Assembly: GCF_003625475.1 (NCBI RefSeq)
Contig: NZ_RAIQ01000006.1
Coordinates: forward strand, 1 to 64,000
Direction of reading: 5' to 3'
DNA length: 64,000 nucleotides
From: Butyrivibrio sp. X503
Lineage (GTDB): Bacteria; Bacillota; Clostridia; Lachnospirales; Lachnospiraceae
Made by a program: the position numbers and the translations under genes. This document shows, piece by piece, positions 1-7,993 of the stretch. The stretch's first letter is position 1. Each line of letters begins with the position of its first letter. The notes beneath the pieces are model-generated. The model was not told the origin of the DNA. It did not search any database and saw nothing but the letters and a program-made list of their open reading frames with translations.

Positions 1-2789
1 CCCTTTGAAAGGTCTACATTCTTTGCTACTGCATATCCGTTCTTGTTGATAAGTACAGACTGCTTGTTAGGTGCAAGTAATGCAGAACTCAACTCAGCAG
101 AATCCTCTGCCTCAACCTTCTGGTAAGGATTTACTGTTCCACTTACAGGAGGCTCTACTACAGGAGGCTGCTCTACTGTTCCGTCTGCTGCTGTTGCCTG
201 CCAATAGTCTAATGTGATGCTTCCATCCATTACATCTACGAAGTAGAGGTCATGTGTTCCTGTTACGCTCGCTGTGGTATTGAAGTTCAGCTCTTTCGCT
301 TCTGTTCCTACCATGAACATTGCGATGCGCTCTCCGTCAGCCTTATCAAGTCTTACTTCCAGTCTGCTTCCTGCACTTGCTCTTGCCATAACTGTAAGTG
401 CTGATATGCCCTTTGAAAGATCTACATTCTTTGCTACTGCATATCCGTTCTTGTTGATGATCACTGACTGCTTGTTAGGTGCAAGCCTTGCATCGCTAAG
501 CTCTGCAGATGCTTCTGCCTCAACCTTCTGGTAAGGATTTACTGTTCCACTTACAGGAGGCTCTACTACAGGAGGCTGCTCTACTGTTCCTGAAGCTGCT
601 GTTGCTGTCCAAGAATCTACTGTTATACCTGTTCCGGTCGCAGATACAAGATAAATGTCATGTGTTCCGGTGAGATTCATAAGTGCTGAAGTCTTTTTAG
701 CAGCTACTGTATCACCACTGATCATGATGCTTGCAAGAAGTGCTCCGTCAGCCTTATCTACTCTCATCTCAAGCTTTGCGGGCGTCTTTGATCCGGATTT
801 AACCGTGATCTCTGATACGCCATTTGAGAAGTTTACATTTCTCGCGATCACATAACTGCCTGCGTTAAGTAATGTTATACCATCTTTCTTGGGTGTTACC
901 ATTACATTGCTTGACATATCGTCTTTTGTAGCTGTTTCTGTCTCAACTGAAGCATAAGGATTAACTCCGCCGCTTACAGGAGGCTCTACTACAGGAGGCT
1001 GCTCCACTGTTCCTGAAGCTGCTACTGCCTGCCAAGCATCAAGTGTTACTGATCCGCCCTTTGCTTCAAAGTAAATGTAATGATTTCCGGTAATGCTTGA
1101 GGAAACCTTAAGTTCGGTTGCCTTACTCATGTCTGTTCCAAGGTCTACCGATCCTATAGGTGTTAATGAATCATCGACATAAACATTTAACTTTGTTCTA
1201 GGTGCTGATGATCTTGCATATACATTGAAGGATGAAAGTCCCTCTGAGAAATCAAGATTGTTGATACGGATATATCCATCAGCGTTGATCACAACTGACT
1301 TTCCACCTGCAGGTGCTGCCATTGCATTAACAAACAATGAAGCATCGGCTGTCTCTGCCTCGGTCTTCACGTAAGGGCTAACACCACTGCTTACAGGAGG
1401 TTCTACTACAGGAGGCTGCTCCACTGTTCCCTGACCTGCTTCTGCCTGCCAAGTATCAATGTTTATTCCTGAACCTTTTACTGCTACAAAGTAAAGAGTG
1501 TGCTTTCCGCTAACATCAGCTAATGCGGAAGTCTTGATCTCTTTTGCCTCTGTCGCAACTCTAACTGTAGCGATCTTCTCACCGTCAGCTTTATCTAATC
1601 TGATCTCAACTACAGAAGCCACTTTTGCTCCGGCTTTAACTGTAAATGAAGAAACACCGCTTGAAAGATTTACATCCTTTACAGCAAAATATCCGCCTTC
1701 TGTAAGGATGTTTACGGATGCACCCATAGGTGTAACCATTGCATCTTTCTTCTCGTCTACATAATCCTTAGCCGCTACTGTGGTATAAGGATTTACGCCG
1801 CCACTTACCGGAGGCTCAACCACAGGAGGCTGCTCCACTGTTCCTGTTCCCTCAGATGCTTCCCATGCATCGAGCTGAACAGAACCGCCTGCTGCCTTGA
1901 AATATACATCGTGCTTTCCTGAAAGAGCTGATGAAACTTCAAGTGTTGCTGCTGAAGTCATGTCTGTGCCGATATTGATCTCACCAACCAATGTGTCGGT
2001 TCCATCCACATAGACACCGAGCTTAACTCTGGGCTGTGTTGACTTTGCATATACTTTTACTTCTGAAACACCCTTTGAGAAATCTACATTCTTGGCAATG
2101 ACATATCCGCCATCATCAATAAATACAGACTCTTTATTGGGTACGATCTTTGCGCTTACTCTTTCAGCAGAATCTTCTGCCTCAACCCTTTCGTAAGGAT
2201 TAACCATTCCAACCTGAGAAGGTTCGGGTTCATCCGGAACATCGGGAACGTCGGGCTGATCCGGAACTTCCGGCTGATCAGGCTGTTCAGGCTGATCCGG
2301 TGTCTCCGGTTCATCAGGCTCTTCTGATGTAGAGCCGGGCTCTGCTGTCCAGCTGTCTACAAGGCATGATCCTGCGACGTTTACAAAAGCAATGGCATCT
2401 AAATCATCTATGCCTGATACAGATACGCTGAATTCATCAAATCCGTCGGTGGCTTTATACTTGATGTTTCCAATCTTGTCTCCATCTTTTCCACCTTTAC
2501 GAAGTTCAATGACTCCCGTCTCTTCTGCTTTAATTTTTAAAGTTATCTTTGAGACTCCCTGTGAGAAATTCACAGATTGTGTAGAAAAATAGTCCCCACT
2601 CTTGAGATTTACTGCTGTAACGTCATACTCGTCTGTGACAGTTCCTTGATGATCGTGATCGAAATCAAGTTCTGCTTCGACTGCTCCGTACGGTCTGATC
2701 TGCGGTGCAGCAATTACCGGCACCCCCTGTGCCATAATTGTTCCTGCTGCCAGCGCCGTACTTAAAACTACTGATAGCTTTCTTTTCAT
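1..2789 (-). CDS. Secreted protein with repeated CBM6-like carbohydrate-binding modules (3' end outside window)
   Basis: The gene runs off the left edge; about 929 residues are visible. An N-terminal signal peptide (about residues 1-28, KRK then a hydrophobic stretch) leads into a first divergent module (about 30-155). A linker rich in Pro, Glu and Asp follows, then five full modules and the start of a sixth. Each module begins with a VEAE-type motif, contains phrases such as RLDKADGE and ends with LDAWQA, as in carbohydrate-binding module family 6. The modules are joined by nearly identical linkers (EQPPVVEPPVSG). A strong ribosome binding site (AAGGGGGTG) precedes the ATG. No catalytic domain is visible; one may lie beyond the edge. 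Likely role, inferred: an exported polysaccharide-binding protein or multimodular glycoside hydrolase. CBM6 is my call from sequence pattern; CBM35 is an alternative. Confidence 0.8.
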   Translation of the reverse strand, partial: MKRKLSVVLSTALAAGTIMAQGVPVIAAPQIRPYGAVEAELDFDHDHQGTVTDEYDVTAVNLKSGDYFSTQSVNFSQGVSKITLKIKAEETGVIELRKGGKDGDKIGNIKYKATDGFDEFSVSVSGIDDLDAIAFVNVAGSCLVDSWTAEPGSTSEEPDEPETPDQPEQPDQPEVPDQPDVPDVPDEPEPSQVGMVNPYERVEAEDSAERVSAKIVPNKESVFIDDGGYVIAKNVDFSKGVSEVKVYAKSTQPRVKLGVYVDGTDTLVGEINIGTDMTSAATLEVSSALSGKHDVYFKAAGGSVQLDAWEASEGTGTVEQPPVVEPPVSGGVNPYTTVAAKDYVDEKKDAMVTPMGASVNILTEGGYFAVKDVNLSSGVSSFTVKAGAKVASVVEIRLDKADGEKIATVRVATEAKEIKTSALADVSGKHTLYFVAVKGSGINIDTWQAEAGQGTVEQPPVVEPPVSSGVSPYVKTEAETADASLFVNAMAAPAGGKSVVINADGYIRINNLDFSEGLSSFNVYARSSAPRTKLNVYVDDSLTPIGSVDLGTDMSKATELKVSSSITGNHYIYFEAKGGSVTLDAWQAVAASGTVEQPPVVEPPVSGGVNPYASVETETATKDDMSSNVMVTPKKDGITLLNAGSYVIARNVNFSNGVSEITVKSGSKTPAKLEMRVDKADGALLASIMISGDTVAAKKTSALMNLTGTHDIYLVSATGTGITVDSWTATAASGTVEQPPVVEPPVSGTVNPYQKVEAEASAELSDARLAPNKQSVIINKNGYAVAKNVDLSKGISALTVMARASAGSRLEVRLDKADGERIAMFMVGTEAKELNFNTTASVTGTHDLYFVDVMDGSITLDYWQATAADGTVEQPPVVEPPVSGTVNPYQKVEAEDSAELSSALLAPNKQSVLINKNGYAVAKNVDLSK
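133..2240. repeat. Tandem CBM module/linker repeats within the secreted protein gene
   Basis: The linker segment coding for GTVEQPPVVEPPVSG recurs at about 133-180, 543-590, 975-1013, 1392-1430 and 1802-1843, a period of about 410-430 bp. The linker DNA is almost identical between copies, while the modules between them differ more. Pairs of modules resemble each other in alternation (second with fourth, third with fifth), and the last two are nearly identical at their N-termini. This is a coding repeat, not an intergenic one. Confidence 0.85.
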
Positions 2790-2790
2790 T

Positions 2791-2798
2791 AAACGTTT
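2791..2798. promoter_or_regulatory. Second AAACGTTT core between ribosome binding site and start codon
   Basis: The same 8-bp palindromic core as at 2839-2852 occurs 51 bp away, centre to centre, immediately before the ATG of the CBM gene. Two sites about five helical turns apart would suit a looping dimer-of-dimers repressor. Confidence 0.35.
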
Positions 2799-2838
2799 CA
2801 CCCCCTTGATTTAATGTAATGAACTTTTAGTAATTCCC

Positions 2839-2852
2839 CTTAAACGTTTAAG
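2839..2852. promoter_or_regulatory. Perfect 14-bp palindrome at the predicted transcription start (LacI-type operator candidate)
   Basis: CTTAAACGTTTAAG is its own reverse complement and lies at about +2 to +15 of the predicted transcript. A central CG flanked by A/T-rich arms is typical of LacI/GalR-family operators. A second AAACGTTT core is at 2791-2798. The regulator is not in the window. Confidence 0.5.
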
Positions 2853-2860
2853 CTATTTTT

Positions 2861-2890
2861 ATTGTAACAACAAAATATTTTTGTGCACAA
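2861..2890 (-). promoter_or_regulatory. Promoter of the CBM protein gene
   Basis: On the minus strand TTGTGC (2885-2890) and TACAAT (2861-2866) are 18 bp apart, and the -10 carries an extended TGT just upstream. Transcription would start near 2854, giving a leader of about 65 nt. Confidence 0.5.
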
Positions 2891-2910
2891 TGTGCAAATC
2901 TGCACAAAAA
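2878..2910. repeat. 10-bp perfect inverted repeat overlapping the -35 region
   Basis: TTTTTGTGCA (2878-2887) and TGCACAAAAA (2901-2910) form a perfect inverted repeat with a 13-nt spacer. It covers part of the -35 hexamer of the CBM gene promoter, so it could be a regulator site. Confidence 0.4.
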
Positions 2911-2934
2911 TTAATCTTCAAAATAGCAATGATT

Positions 2935-2960
2935 ACTTAACAAAAGCCTTTTTGTTAAGT
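2935..2960. repeat. 11-bp perfect inverted repeat upstream of the CBM gene promoter
   Basis: ACTTAACAAAA (2935-2945) and TTTTGTTAAGT (2950-2960) flank GCCT. It could be an upstream regulator site. A weak terminator is possible, but no gene ends just before it. Confidence 0.4.
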
Positions 2961-2996
2961 AAAAACTCAACAAACGCGGATTTTTTCGTAATTGTA

Positions 2997-3034
2997 AAAA
3001 CCCCCAGAATGTTTTTATAACATTCCGGGGGTTT
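2997..3034 (-). terminator. Rho-independent terminator of the aminotransferase gene
   Basis: An AACCCCC-GAATGT stem pairs with ACATTC-GGGGGTT with one mismatch and is followed on the minus strand by a T-rich stretch. It lies 24 bp past the aminotransferase stop. Confidence 0.8.
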
Positions 3035-3057
3035 GTGAATTTTACTTAATTATTAAA

Positions 3058-4215
3058 TTAGAGCTTGGATATAAAATTCTCCAGCCTTTCCATAGCTGCC
3101 TTTAAATTTTCGACTGAATAAGCATATGAAATCCTTATGTAGCCCTCTCCGCAACCACCAAAAGCTGTTCCGGGAACTACAGCAAGCTTCTCCTCTTTAA
3201 GAAGCCTTGTACAGAATTCTTCGCTGCTCATTCCGAACTTCTTGATAGATGGAAATACGTAAAATGCGCCGTACGGCTCAAAACAGGGAAGTCCGATCCT
3301 CTCAAATTCATTAAGAAGATATCTTCTTCTGTGATTGTACTGCTCTCGCATCATCTTAACGTCATCGTCGCCGTTCTTAAGCGCCTCTATAGCAGCGTAC
3401 TGGCTGGTTGTCGGTGCGCACATGATAGCAAACTGATGAATCTTGACCATCTGACTCATGATCTCTTCGGGACCGCATGCGTAACCAAGTCTCCAACCGG
3501 TCATAGCATATGCTTTGGAGAAACCGTTTATCAAAATGGTCCTCTCCTTCATGCCGGGCAAGGAAACAATAGATACATGCTTTCCGTTATAGGTAAGCTC
3601 AGAATATATCTCGTCGGAGATCACATAAAGATCTTTTTCAACAACAACCTTTGCTATTGCTTCAAGGTCCTCTTTTCCCATAACTGCTCCCGTAGGATTG
3701 TTAGGGAAAGGAAGTATCAAGATCTTGGTCTTGTCCGTGATCTTGTCGAGCACCTCCTGTGCTGTAAGTCTGAACTCATTCTCAACCTTAAGTTCTATGA
3801 TAACGGGCTTGGCATCTGCAAGTATTGCGCAGGGTTCGTATGAAACATAGCTGGGCTGAGGAATAAGCACCTCATCACCGGGATCTACCATTGCACGAAG
3901 CGCAAGGTCTATTGCTTCCGAACCGCCTACCGTAACAAATATTTCTTTTATGGGATCGTAGGTGACTCCCTGAGTTCTTTTTATATAATTGGATACTTCC
4001 TGTCTGAGTTCTTTTAATCCGGAGTTTGATGTATAGAAGGTTCTGCCTTTTTCGAGAGAATAGATACCCTCATCTCTTATATGCCATGGCGTGTCAAAAT
4101 CAGGCTCGCCGACACCTAATGAAATAGCGCCTTCTGTCTCCTGGACAATGTCAAAAAACTTTCTTATACCGGAAGGTTTAATATCTACAACCTTTTTTCC
4201 TATAGGATTTCTCAT
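3058..4215 (-). CDS. PLP-dependent aminotransferase, class I/II (aspartate/aromatic type)
   Basis: The 385-residue protein has the class I/II aminotransferase fold type I layout. It shows the NPTG motif at 173-176, Asp201 in the DEIYSE motif (contacts the pyridine nitrogen), the Schiff-base lysine Lys234 in NGFSKAYAMTG, and a late arginine in GYIRISYA for the substrate carboxylate. The family transfers amino groups between amino acids and 2-oxo acids in the cytosol; the exact substrate cannot be read from sequence. It overlaps the upstream Lrp gene by ATGA, so the two are translationally coupled. The regulator probably controls this enzyme. Similar lrp/patA pairs are annotated in many Clostridia. 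Confidence 0.9.
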   Translation of the reverse strand: MRNPIGKKVVDIKPSGIRKFFDIVQETEGAISLGVGEPDFDTPWHIRDEGIYSLEKGRTFYTSNSGLKELRQEVSNYIKRTQGVTYDPIKEIFVTVGGSEAIDLALRAMVDPGDEVLIPQPSYVSYEPCAILADAKPVIIELKVENEFRLTAQEVLDKITDKTKILILPFPNNPTGAVMGKEDLEAIAKVVVEKDLYVISDEIYSELTYNGKHVSIVSLPGMKERTILINGFSKAYAMTGWRLGYACGPEEIMSQMVKIHQFAIMCAPTTSQYAAIEALKNGDDDVKMMREQYNHRRRYLLNEFERIGLPCFEPYGAFYVFPSIKKFGMSSEEFCTRLLKEEKLAVVPGTAFGGCGEGYIRISYAYSVENLKAAMERLENFISKL

Positions 4216-4700
4216 GGCGTTATTATCTCCCTTGTGTCTTCATACTTCTTGGTAAGGATGGTTCCGTGATCCTTGTATTTCTTTAAGATGAAATGCGTAG
4301 CGGTGCTAAGAACCGTATCCAAAGTGGCAAGCTTGTTATTAACAAAGCCCGCTACCTCCTGTAAAGACTTTCCTTCAAGGATAACCATGAGGTCAAAACC
4401 GCCGCTCATAAGGTAAACGCTTGTAACCTCGGGATACTTGTAGATTCTCTCAGCAATGCTGTCAAATCCAAGTCCTCTCTGAGGTGTAACCTTAACCTCG
4501 ATAAGAGCGTTAACTTTCTCTATCTCTGTCTTGGACCAATCAACCATTGTGTGATATCCGCAGATAACACCCTCTTCTTCAAGAGCCTTGAGTTCATTGG
4601 CGACAGCTATTTCATCCGCACCGATCATTACACTAAGCTCATGTACATCGATACGGCTATTCTTCTCTATGATTCTTAAGATTTCTTCTCTTGTACCCAT
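4212..4700 (-). CDS. Lrp/AsnC family transcriptional regulator
   Basis: The start is placed at the fourth codon of the longer ORF because AGAGGAG is 8 nt upstream of that ATG; the protein is then about 162 residues, normal for the family. An N-terminal winged helix-turn-helix (about 1-60, with REEILRIIEKNSRI) is followed by the ligand-binding RAM domain (about 65-145, containing VTSVYLMSGGFDL). Lrp/AsnC proteins form octamers that sense amino acids. It ends on the start codon of the aminotransferase, so it likely regulates amino acid metabolism through that gene and itself. Confidence 0.88.
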   Translation of the reverse strand: MGTREEILRIIEKNSRIDVHELSVMIGADEIAVANELKALEEEGVICGYHTMVDWSKTEIEKVNALIEVKVTPQRGLGFDSIAERIYKYPEVTSVYLMSGGFDLMVILEGKSLQEVAGFVNNKLATLDTVLSTATHFILKKYKDHGTILTKKYEDTREIITP

Positions 4701-4736
4701 ATTCATCACTCCTCTTTTCTATTCTCTCCGCTAACT

Positions 4737-4765
4737 ATAATACTAGGTAGGAAGAAACAAATCAA
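4737..4765 (-). promoter_or_regulatory. Promoter of the lrp-aminotransferase operon
   Basis: TTGATT (4760-4765) and TATTAT (4737-4742) are 17 bp apart on the minus strand. The -35 overlaps the last codons of the HypE-like gene, so lrp may have its own promoter besides readthrough. Confidence 0.5.
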
Positions 4766-5739
4766 CAAACAACCTTGTGTATCTCATCAGGCTGCGGAAG
4801 CTCCAAGAATCTGCTCTCATCCGCATTTACTATTATCCTGTCGTTCCCGCTCTCTAATGTTCCGATAACGAAAGCGGCACATCCCACCTCATTAAGGGCG
4901 GCGACCATGCTCTCTCCATCAGTCGTTGCTATCAAAAGAGCTCCTCCCGACAATAATCTGTACGGATTGATCTCGTAGAACTCGCAGATTTCTATTGTTT
5001 CCTGTCTGACGGGAATATGCTTAAGATCCACATTCAGTCCGGTTCCCGCTCGCTCCGCCATCTCCCAAAGTCCGGCAAAAATGCCTCCGTTTGAAAGATC
5101 GTGAACGGCTATGGCTCCGGACTTTATGGCGACTGCAGCCTCTTTCGCCACAAATGCATAACTCTTAAAATCTATCGCATCATCTATAAACGAAGCAGGA
5201 TATTTGGATGTCAGTTCTTTCTTGCCCGCCTTCGCTATTATTGCGGTTCCCTCAAGTCCTACCCAATTGGTTACTACAAGTGACAGCCCCGCTTTGAGTG
5301 CTTTGTTTTTGCCTGCTAAATGCTTATCCTCTTTTGTTCCCACCGCGGTCACTGTTATGACAGGGCTCTTTACGGCCGCGGATACTTCGGTATGTCCGCC
5401 TGCATATATAACATCGCATACCTTGCAGGCTTCAATGCTATCCTTTATTATCTGCTTTAATTTCTTTTCCTCGGTATCGGGATCAAGAATGATTGCCACA
5501 ACAACATGATCGGGCTTAAGTCCCTGTGAGACCAAGCCGTTAACCGCCTTGATCACGGCATAAAAACCGGCATCCTCCACATCAAGCGTAAAAGAATGCG
5601 TTACAGAAAAAGCATTTTCAGAATCAGAAAAAGCGCAGTCTGTCCCTACAGCTGCGCTTACTCTTTCTTTAAATTCGGTCTTTATCGGTTTTAGTACGGA
5701 ACGCTTTAAAGCGTTCTCGGATAATTTACCTATTTTCAT
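4762..5739 (-). CDS. HypE/PurM-like (AIR synthase-related) protein with C-terminal cysteine
   Basis: The 325-residue protein has the two-domain AIR synthase fold: an N-terminal domain (about 30-145, with VGTDCAFSDSE and the Gly-rich IYAGGHTE) and a C-terminal domain (about 165-315, with AVHDLSNGGI). This superfamily includes PurM, ThiL, SelD and HypE, all ATP-dependent. The length fits HypE. The last residue is cysteine (HKVVC, stop at 4762-4764), which recalls the C-terminal Cys that HypE uses to carry the carbamoyl/cyano group. No hydrogenase or other hyp gene is in the window, so the substrate is unknown. It lies 27 bp after the VanW gene, probably in one transcript. Confidence 0.75.
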   Translation of the reverse strand: MKIGKLSENALKRSVLKPIKTEFKERVSAAVGTDCAFSDSENAFSVTHSFTLDVEDAGFYAVIKAVNGLVSQGLKPDHVVVAIILDPDTEEKKLKQIIKDSIEACKVCDVIYAGGHTEVSAAVKSPVITVTAVGTKEDKHLAGKNKALKAGLSLVVTNWVGLEGTAIIAKAGKKELTSKYPASFIDDAIDFKSYAFVAKEAAVAIKSGAIAVHDLSNGGIFAGLWEMAERAGTGLNVDLKHIPVRQETIEICEFYEINPYRLLSGGALLIATTDGESMVAALNEVGCAAFVIGTLESGNDRIIVNADESRFLELPQPDEIHKVVC

Positions 5740-5766
5740 GCCTTTTTAAAAAGGTCCTTTTCTTTA

Positions 5767-7302
5767 TCACTCTTCGGGCGCAGGCTCTTCCTGAGGAGTA
5801 TTGGCTGCATCTATTGCATCCTGCGCTGCCTGGTAAGCTGCTTCCGATCCTTCGGAACTTTCAGAATCCTTGGCAGCTCTGAGAGCTCCTGCTACTGCCT
5901 TGATCGTTCCAAGATCGCCCGTTGCTATGGCGTTGTTAAGCTTAGCCATGTCATTACCGTCAGCTCCCGATGTGCCCACGGAAATAATCCTGGGAACCAT
6001 CTTATAAGTACTGGAATTTACTACCTCGCTGGTCTTCTGACCGTTCTCTGTCACTGTCTTAATGAGCTTAGCCTTAATACCGACGTGTGCAGACTGTACT
6101 CCGACATGTCCGAGTGCCTGTCCGCCATCCGTTACGATCTGATCCGCGGAAGGAGATGTCTGCTCTATTGTCTCACTCTGATAAGAAACTGTTCTTCCCG
6201 CAGGTCTTGTCTCATGTCCGTAAATATTGAACGTGATGTGCTTGTCGGTTGTTGTATAGCCTTCGATGTAGATTGGCGCATCAGTATTATTTACAAATCT
6301 GAAGTTCTTACCGCCCGACTCCGCGATGGCAGCATCAGCTGAGTAAGCAACATAATTAACTACCATTGAATGGTTGTGTCTTTCGGTAACCTCAAGCTCC
6401 GCAAGAAGTACAGCATTGTACAGTGTTGTGGACACCTGACAGATACCGCCGCCCAAGCTGGGAACAACTACACCGTTAAGGTATGAACCCGCTTCAAAAT
6501 AACCGTTTTCCACAGTAAACGGAGTTATGGCATCAAGTACGTTGAATTCCTGTCCGGGATAAACCGTAGCTCCATTAATATGCGAACAACCATTGGCAAG
6601 ATTGGCACTTCTTGCTGCATTGGATGATTTATAGCTGGTCGTAAATGAACCAAGAACATCTTTTACCTTGGAAAGCTCTTCTGTGCTTCCCAAAGGCTCA
6701 TCTGCGTTAATTGTAAGTGCAAGAGCCTCGCCGCTTCCTACCTTGCCGTCTTTAACATAGGTCTTGATAAGCTCGGCGGACGCAGCTGTATCTACAAGAT
6801 ATCCTGTCTGTCCTTCGGTTATCTCAAATCCATCCGCACCTTTTTTAAGACCGAAATTAATGGTCTCTCTGTTAAAATTCTTGGCGCAGTTATCAAGAAC
6901 CGCCGTTACGGCCTCGTCGTTAAATCCGTACTCTATATCAAAATTATAATTGTTGACCTCAAGATCCTTGATCGCCTTGTATCTCGCGATAACATTTCCT
7001 TCGTGTCCGAGAGCATAAGCCTCTTCAACAACGTCTCTGTTATCCCAGGAAACTCCCAGCTCAGAACCTGTAATAGTGAGCTGCTGATCTTCTTCTCCCG
7101 TTAATGAGATCTCTGCCTCAAGCAGATTGTTAAAGTAGTCTTCCACCGCCGCGGTCGCCTGTTCAACAGTCATTCCCGACACATCAATATTTCCGATGCT
7201 GACCCCTTTTGCGATTGTCTTTTCCGCAGCAATTACAGGTGCTGAGGGAATTAAAAACGCCAGTAAGAAAAAGAGGCAAATCCCTCCAAATAGTTTTTTC
7301 AT
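5767..7302 (-). CDS. VanW family protein with putative peptidoglycan-binding domain
   Basis: The 511-residue protein starts with a signal peptide or membrane anchor (about 1-26). A putative peptidoglycan-binding repeat region (about 30-215) contains GNIDVSGMTVEQA. The VanW domain follows (about 225-370), with the marker GGGICQVSTTLYNAV and RHNHSMVVNYV. A G5-like segment (about 390-445) precedes an acidic, Ala/Glu-rich tail. The ribosome binding site is AGAGGAAG. Proteins of this kind are surface-located in Firmicutes; the biochemical role of VanW is unknown, and the name comes from vancomycin-resistance clusters. Nothing else here suggests vancomycin resistance. Confidence 0.85.
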   Translation of the reverse strand: MKKLFGGICLFFLLAFLIPSAPVIAAEKTIAKGVSIGNIDVSGMTVEQATAAVEDYFNNLLEAEISLTGEEDQQLTITGSELGVSWDNRDVVEEAYALGHEGNVIARYKAIKDLEVNNYNFDIEYGFNDEAVTAVLDNCAKNFNRETINFGLKKGADGFEITEGQTGYLVDTAASAELIKTYVKDGKVGSGEALALTINADEPLGSTEELSKVKDVLGSFTTSYKSSNAARSANLANGCSHINGATVYPGQEFNVLDAITPFTVENGYFEAGSYLNGVVVPSLGGGICQVSTTLYNAVLLAELEVTERHNHSMVVNYVAYSADAAIAESGGKNFRFVNNTDAPIYIEGYTTTDKHITFNIYGHETRPAGRTVSYQSETIEQTSPSADQIVTDGGQALGHVGVQSAHVGIKAKLIKTVTENGQKTSEVVNSSTYKMVPRIISVGTSGADGNDMAKLNNAIATGDLGTIKAVAGALRAAKDSESSEGSEAAYQAAQDAIDAANTPQEEPAPEE

Positions 7303-7375
7303 AATGCTTCCTCTGTGCTATTATGTTCTTATATTATTAACTTAAAAAGCCTTGATCACTGAAAGGATATTATAG

Positions 7376-7993
7376 ATGAAATTCCCATTTTTCGCAAGCT
7401 TCGTTGTAGTAGCAATTTTTTTTAATATCAGTATGCGCAGAGTCTCAAGAAAAGAAGAAGCAAGAGAGGCCGAATTCTGGCAAAAAGAACGCGAAGCCAA
7501 TAATGTCAGGAAAAAGAGTCTCGAAAATCTTGACTATATCCACATCCCTATCGATATTCTTCCGTTTGATACTGCAGGCGACAATACCACCTTAAAAGAA
7601 GCAGAGAAAAATGTTCTTGAACTTAAAGACGAGAAAATAGTTAATCTTACGGGAATTACAAACACTGACCTCAAGCTTGAATACGGAACAGCCAATATCA
7701 CAGAACTGTCCAAATACGATCAGAATTACACTTCACTTGTATGTGCTCTTCAGGATTGGGGAAAAGAATTATATAATCTCGGAAGATATGAAGATTCTGC
7801 CAAGGTGCTTGAGTTTGCGGTCAAGACAAGATCTGACGTGACCGCAACCTACAAGCTTCTTGCAGATATGTACAGAACCAAGCTTGGTCTCAATGAAGAA
7901 GAGATAAAAAGAAAAATTGAGGGACTTATTCCCATTGCAAAAAATCTTAATTCTCTCAGCAAAAAGAACATCTTGGCATTACTTGAAAATTAG
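7376..7993 (+). CDS. Membrane-anchored TPR-like protein of unknown function
   Basis: The 205-residue protein has one N-terminal membrane segment (about 4-20). A charged helix rich in Arg, Glu and Lys follows (about 21-50), then a helical C-terminal part (about 115-205). The stretch YNLGRYEDSAKVLEFAVK looks like a tetratricopeptide repeat. GAAAGGA lies just upstream of the ATG. It is divergent from the VanW gene and convergent with galK; its stop codon overlaps the galK stop by 3 bp, leaving no room for a terminator. I do not recognise a specific family. Confidence 0.7.
   Translation: MKFPFFASFVVVAIFFNISMRRVSRKEEAREAEFWQKEREANNVRKKSLENLDYIHIPIDILPFDTAGDNTTLKEAEKNVLELKDEKIVNLTGITNTDLKLEYGTANITELSKYDQNYTSLVCALQDWGKELYNLGRYEDSAKVLEFAVKTRSDVTATYKLLADMYRTKLGLNEEEIKRKIEGLIPIAKNLNSLSKKNILALLEN

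Noticed and set aside
133..1843. Regular repeats of about 410-430 bp that could suggest a CRISPR-like or satellite array
   Set aside because: The repeats are in frame inside one long open reading frame and code for Pro-rich linkers between CBM modules; spacer lengths are far too long for CRISPR.
5767..7302. Part of a vancomycin-resistance cluster because of VanW
   Set aside because: VanW proteins are widespread surface proteins; no vanH, vanA/B, vanX or vanRS is nearby.
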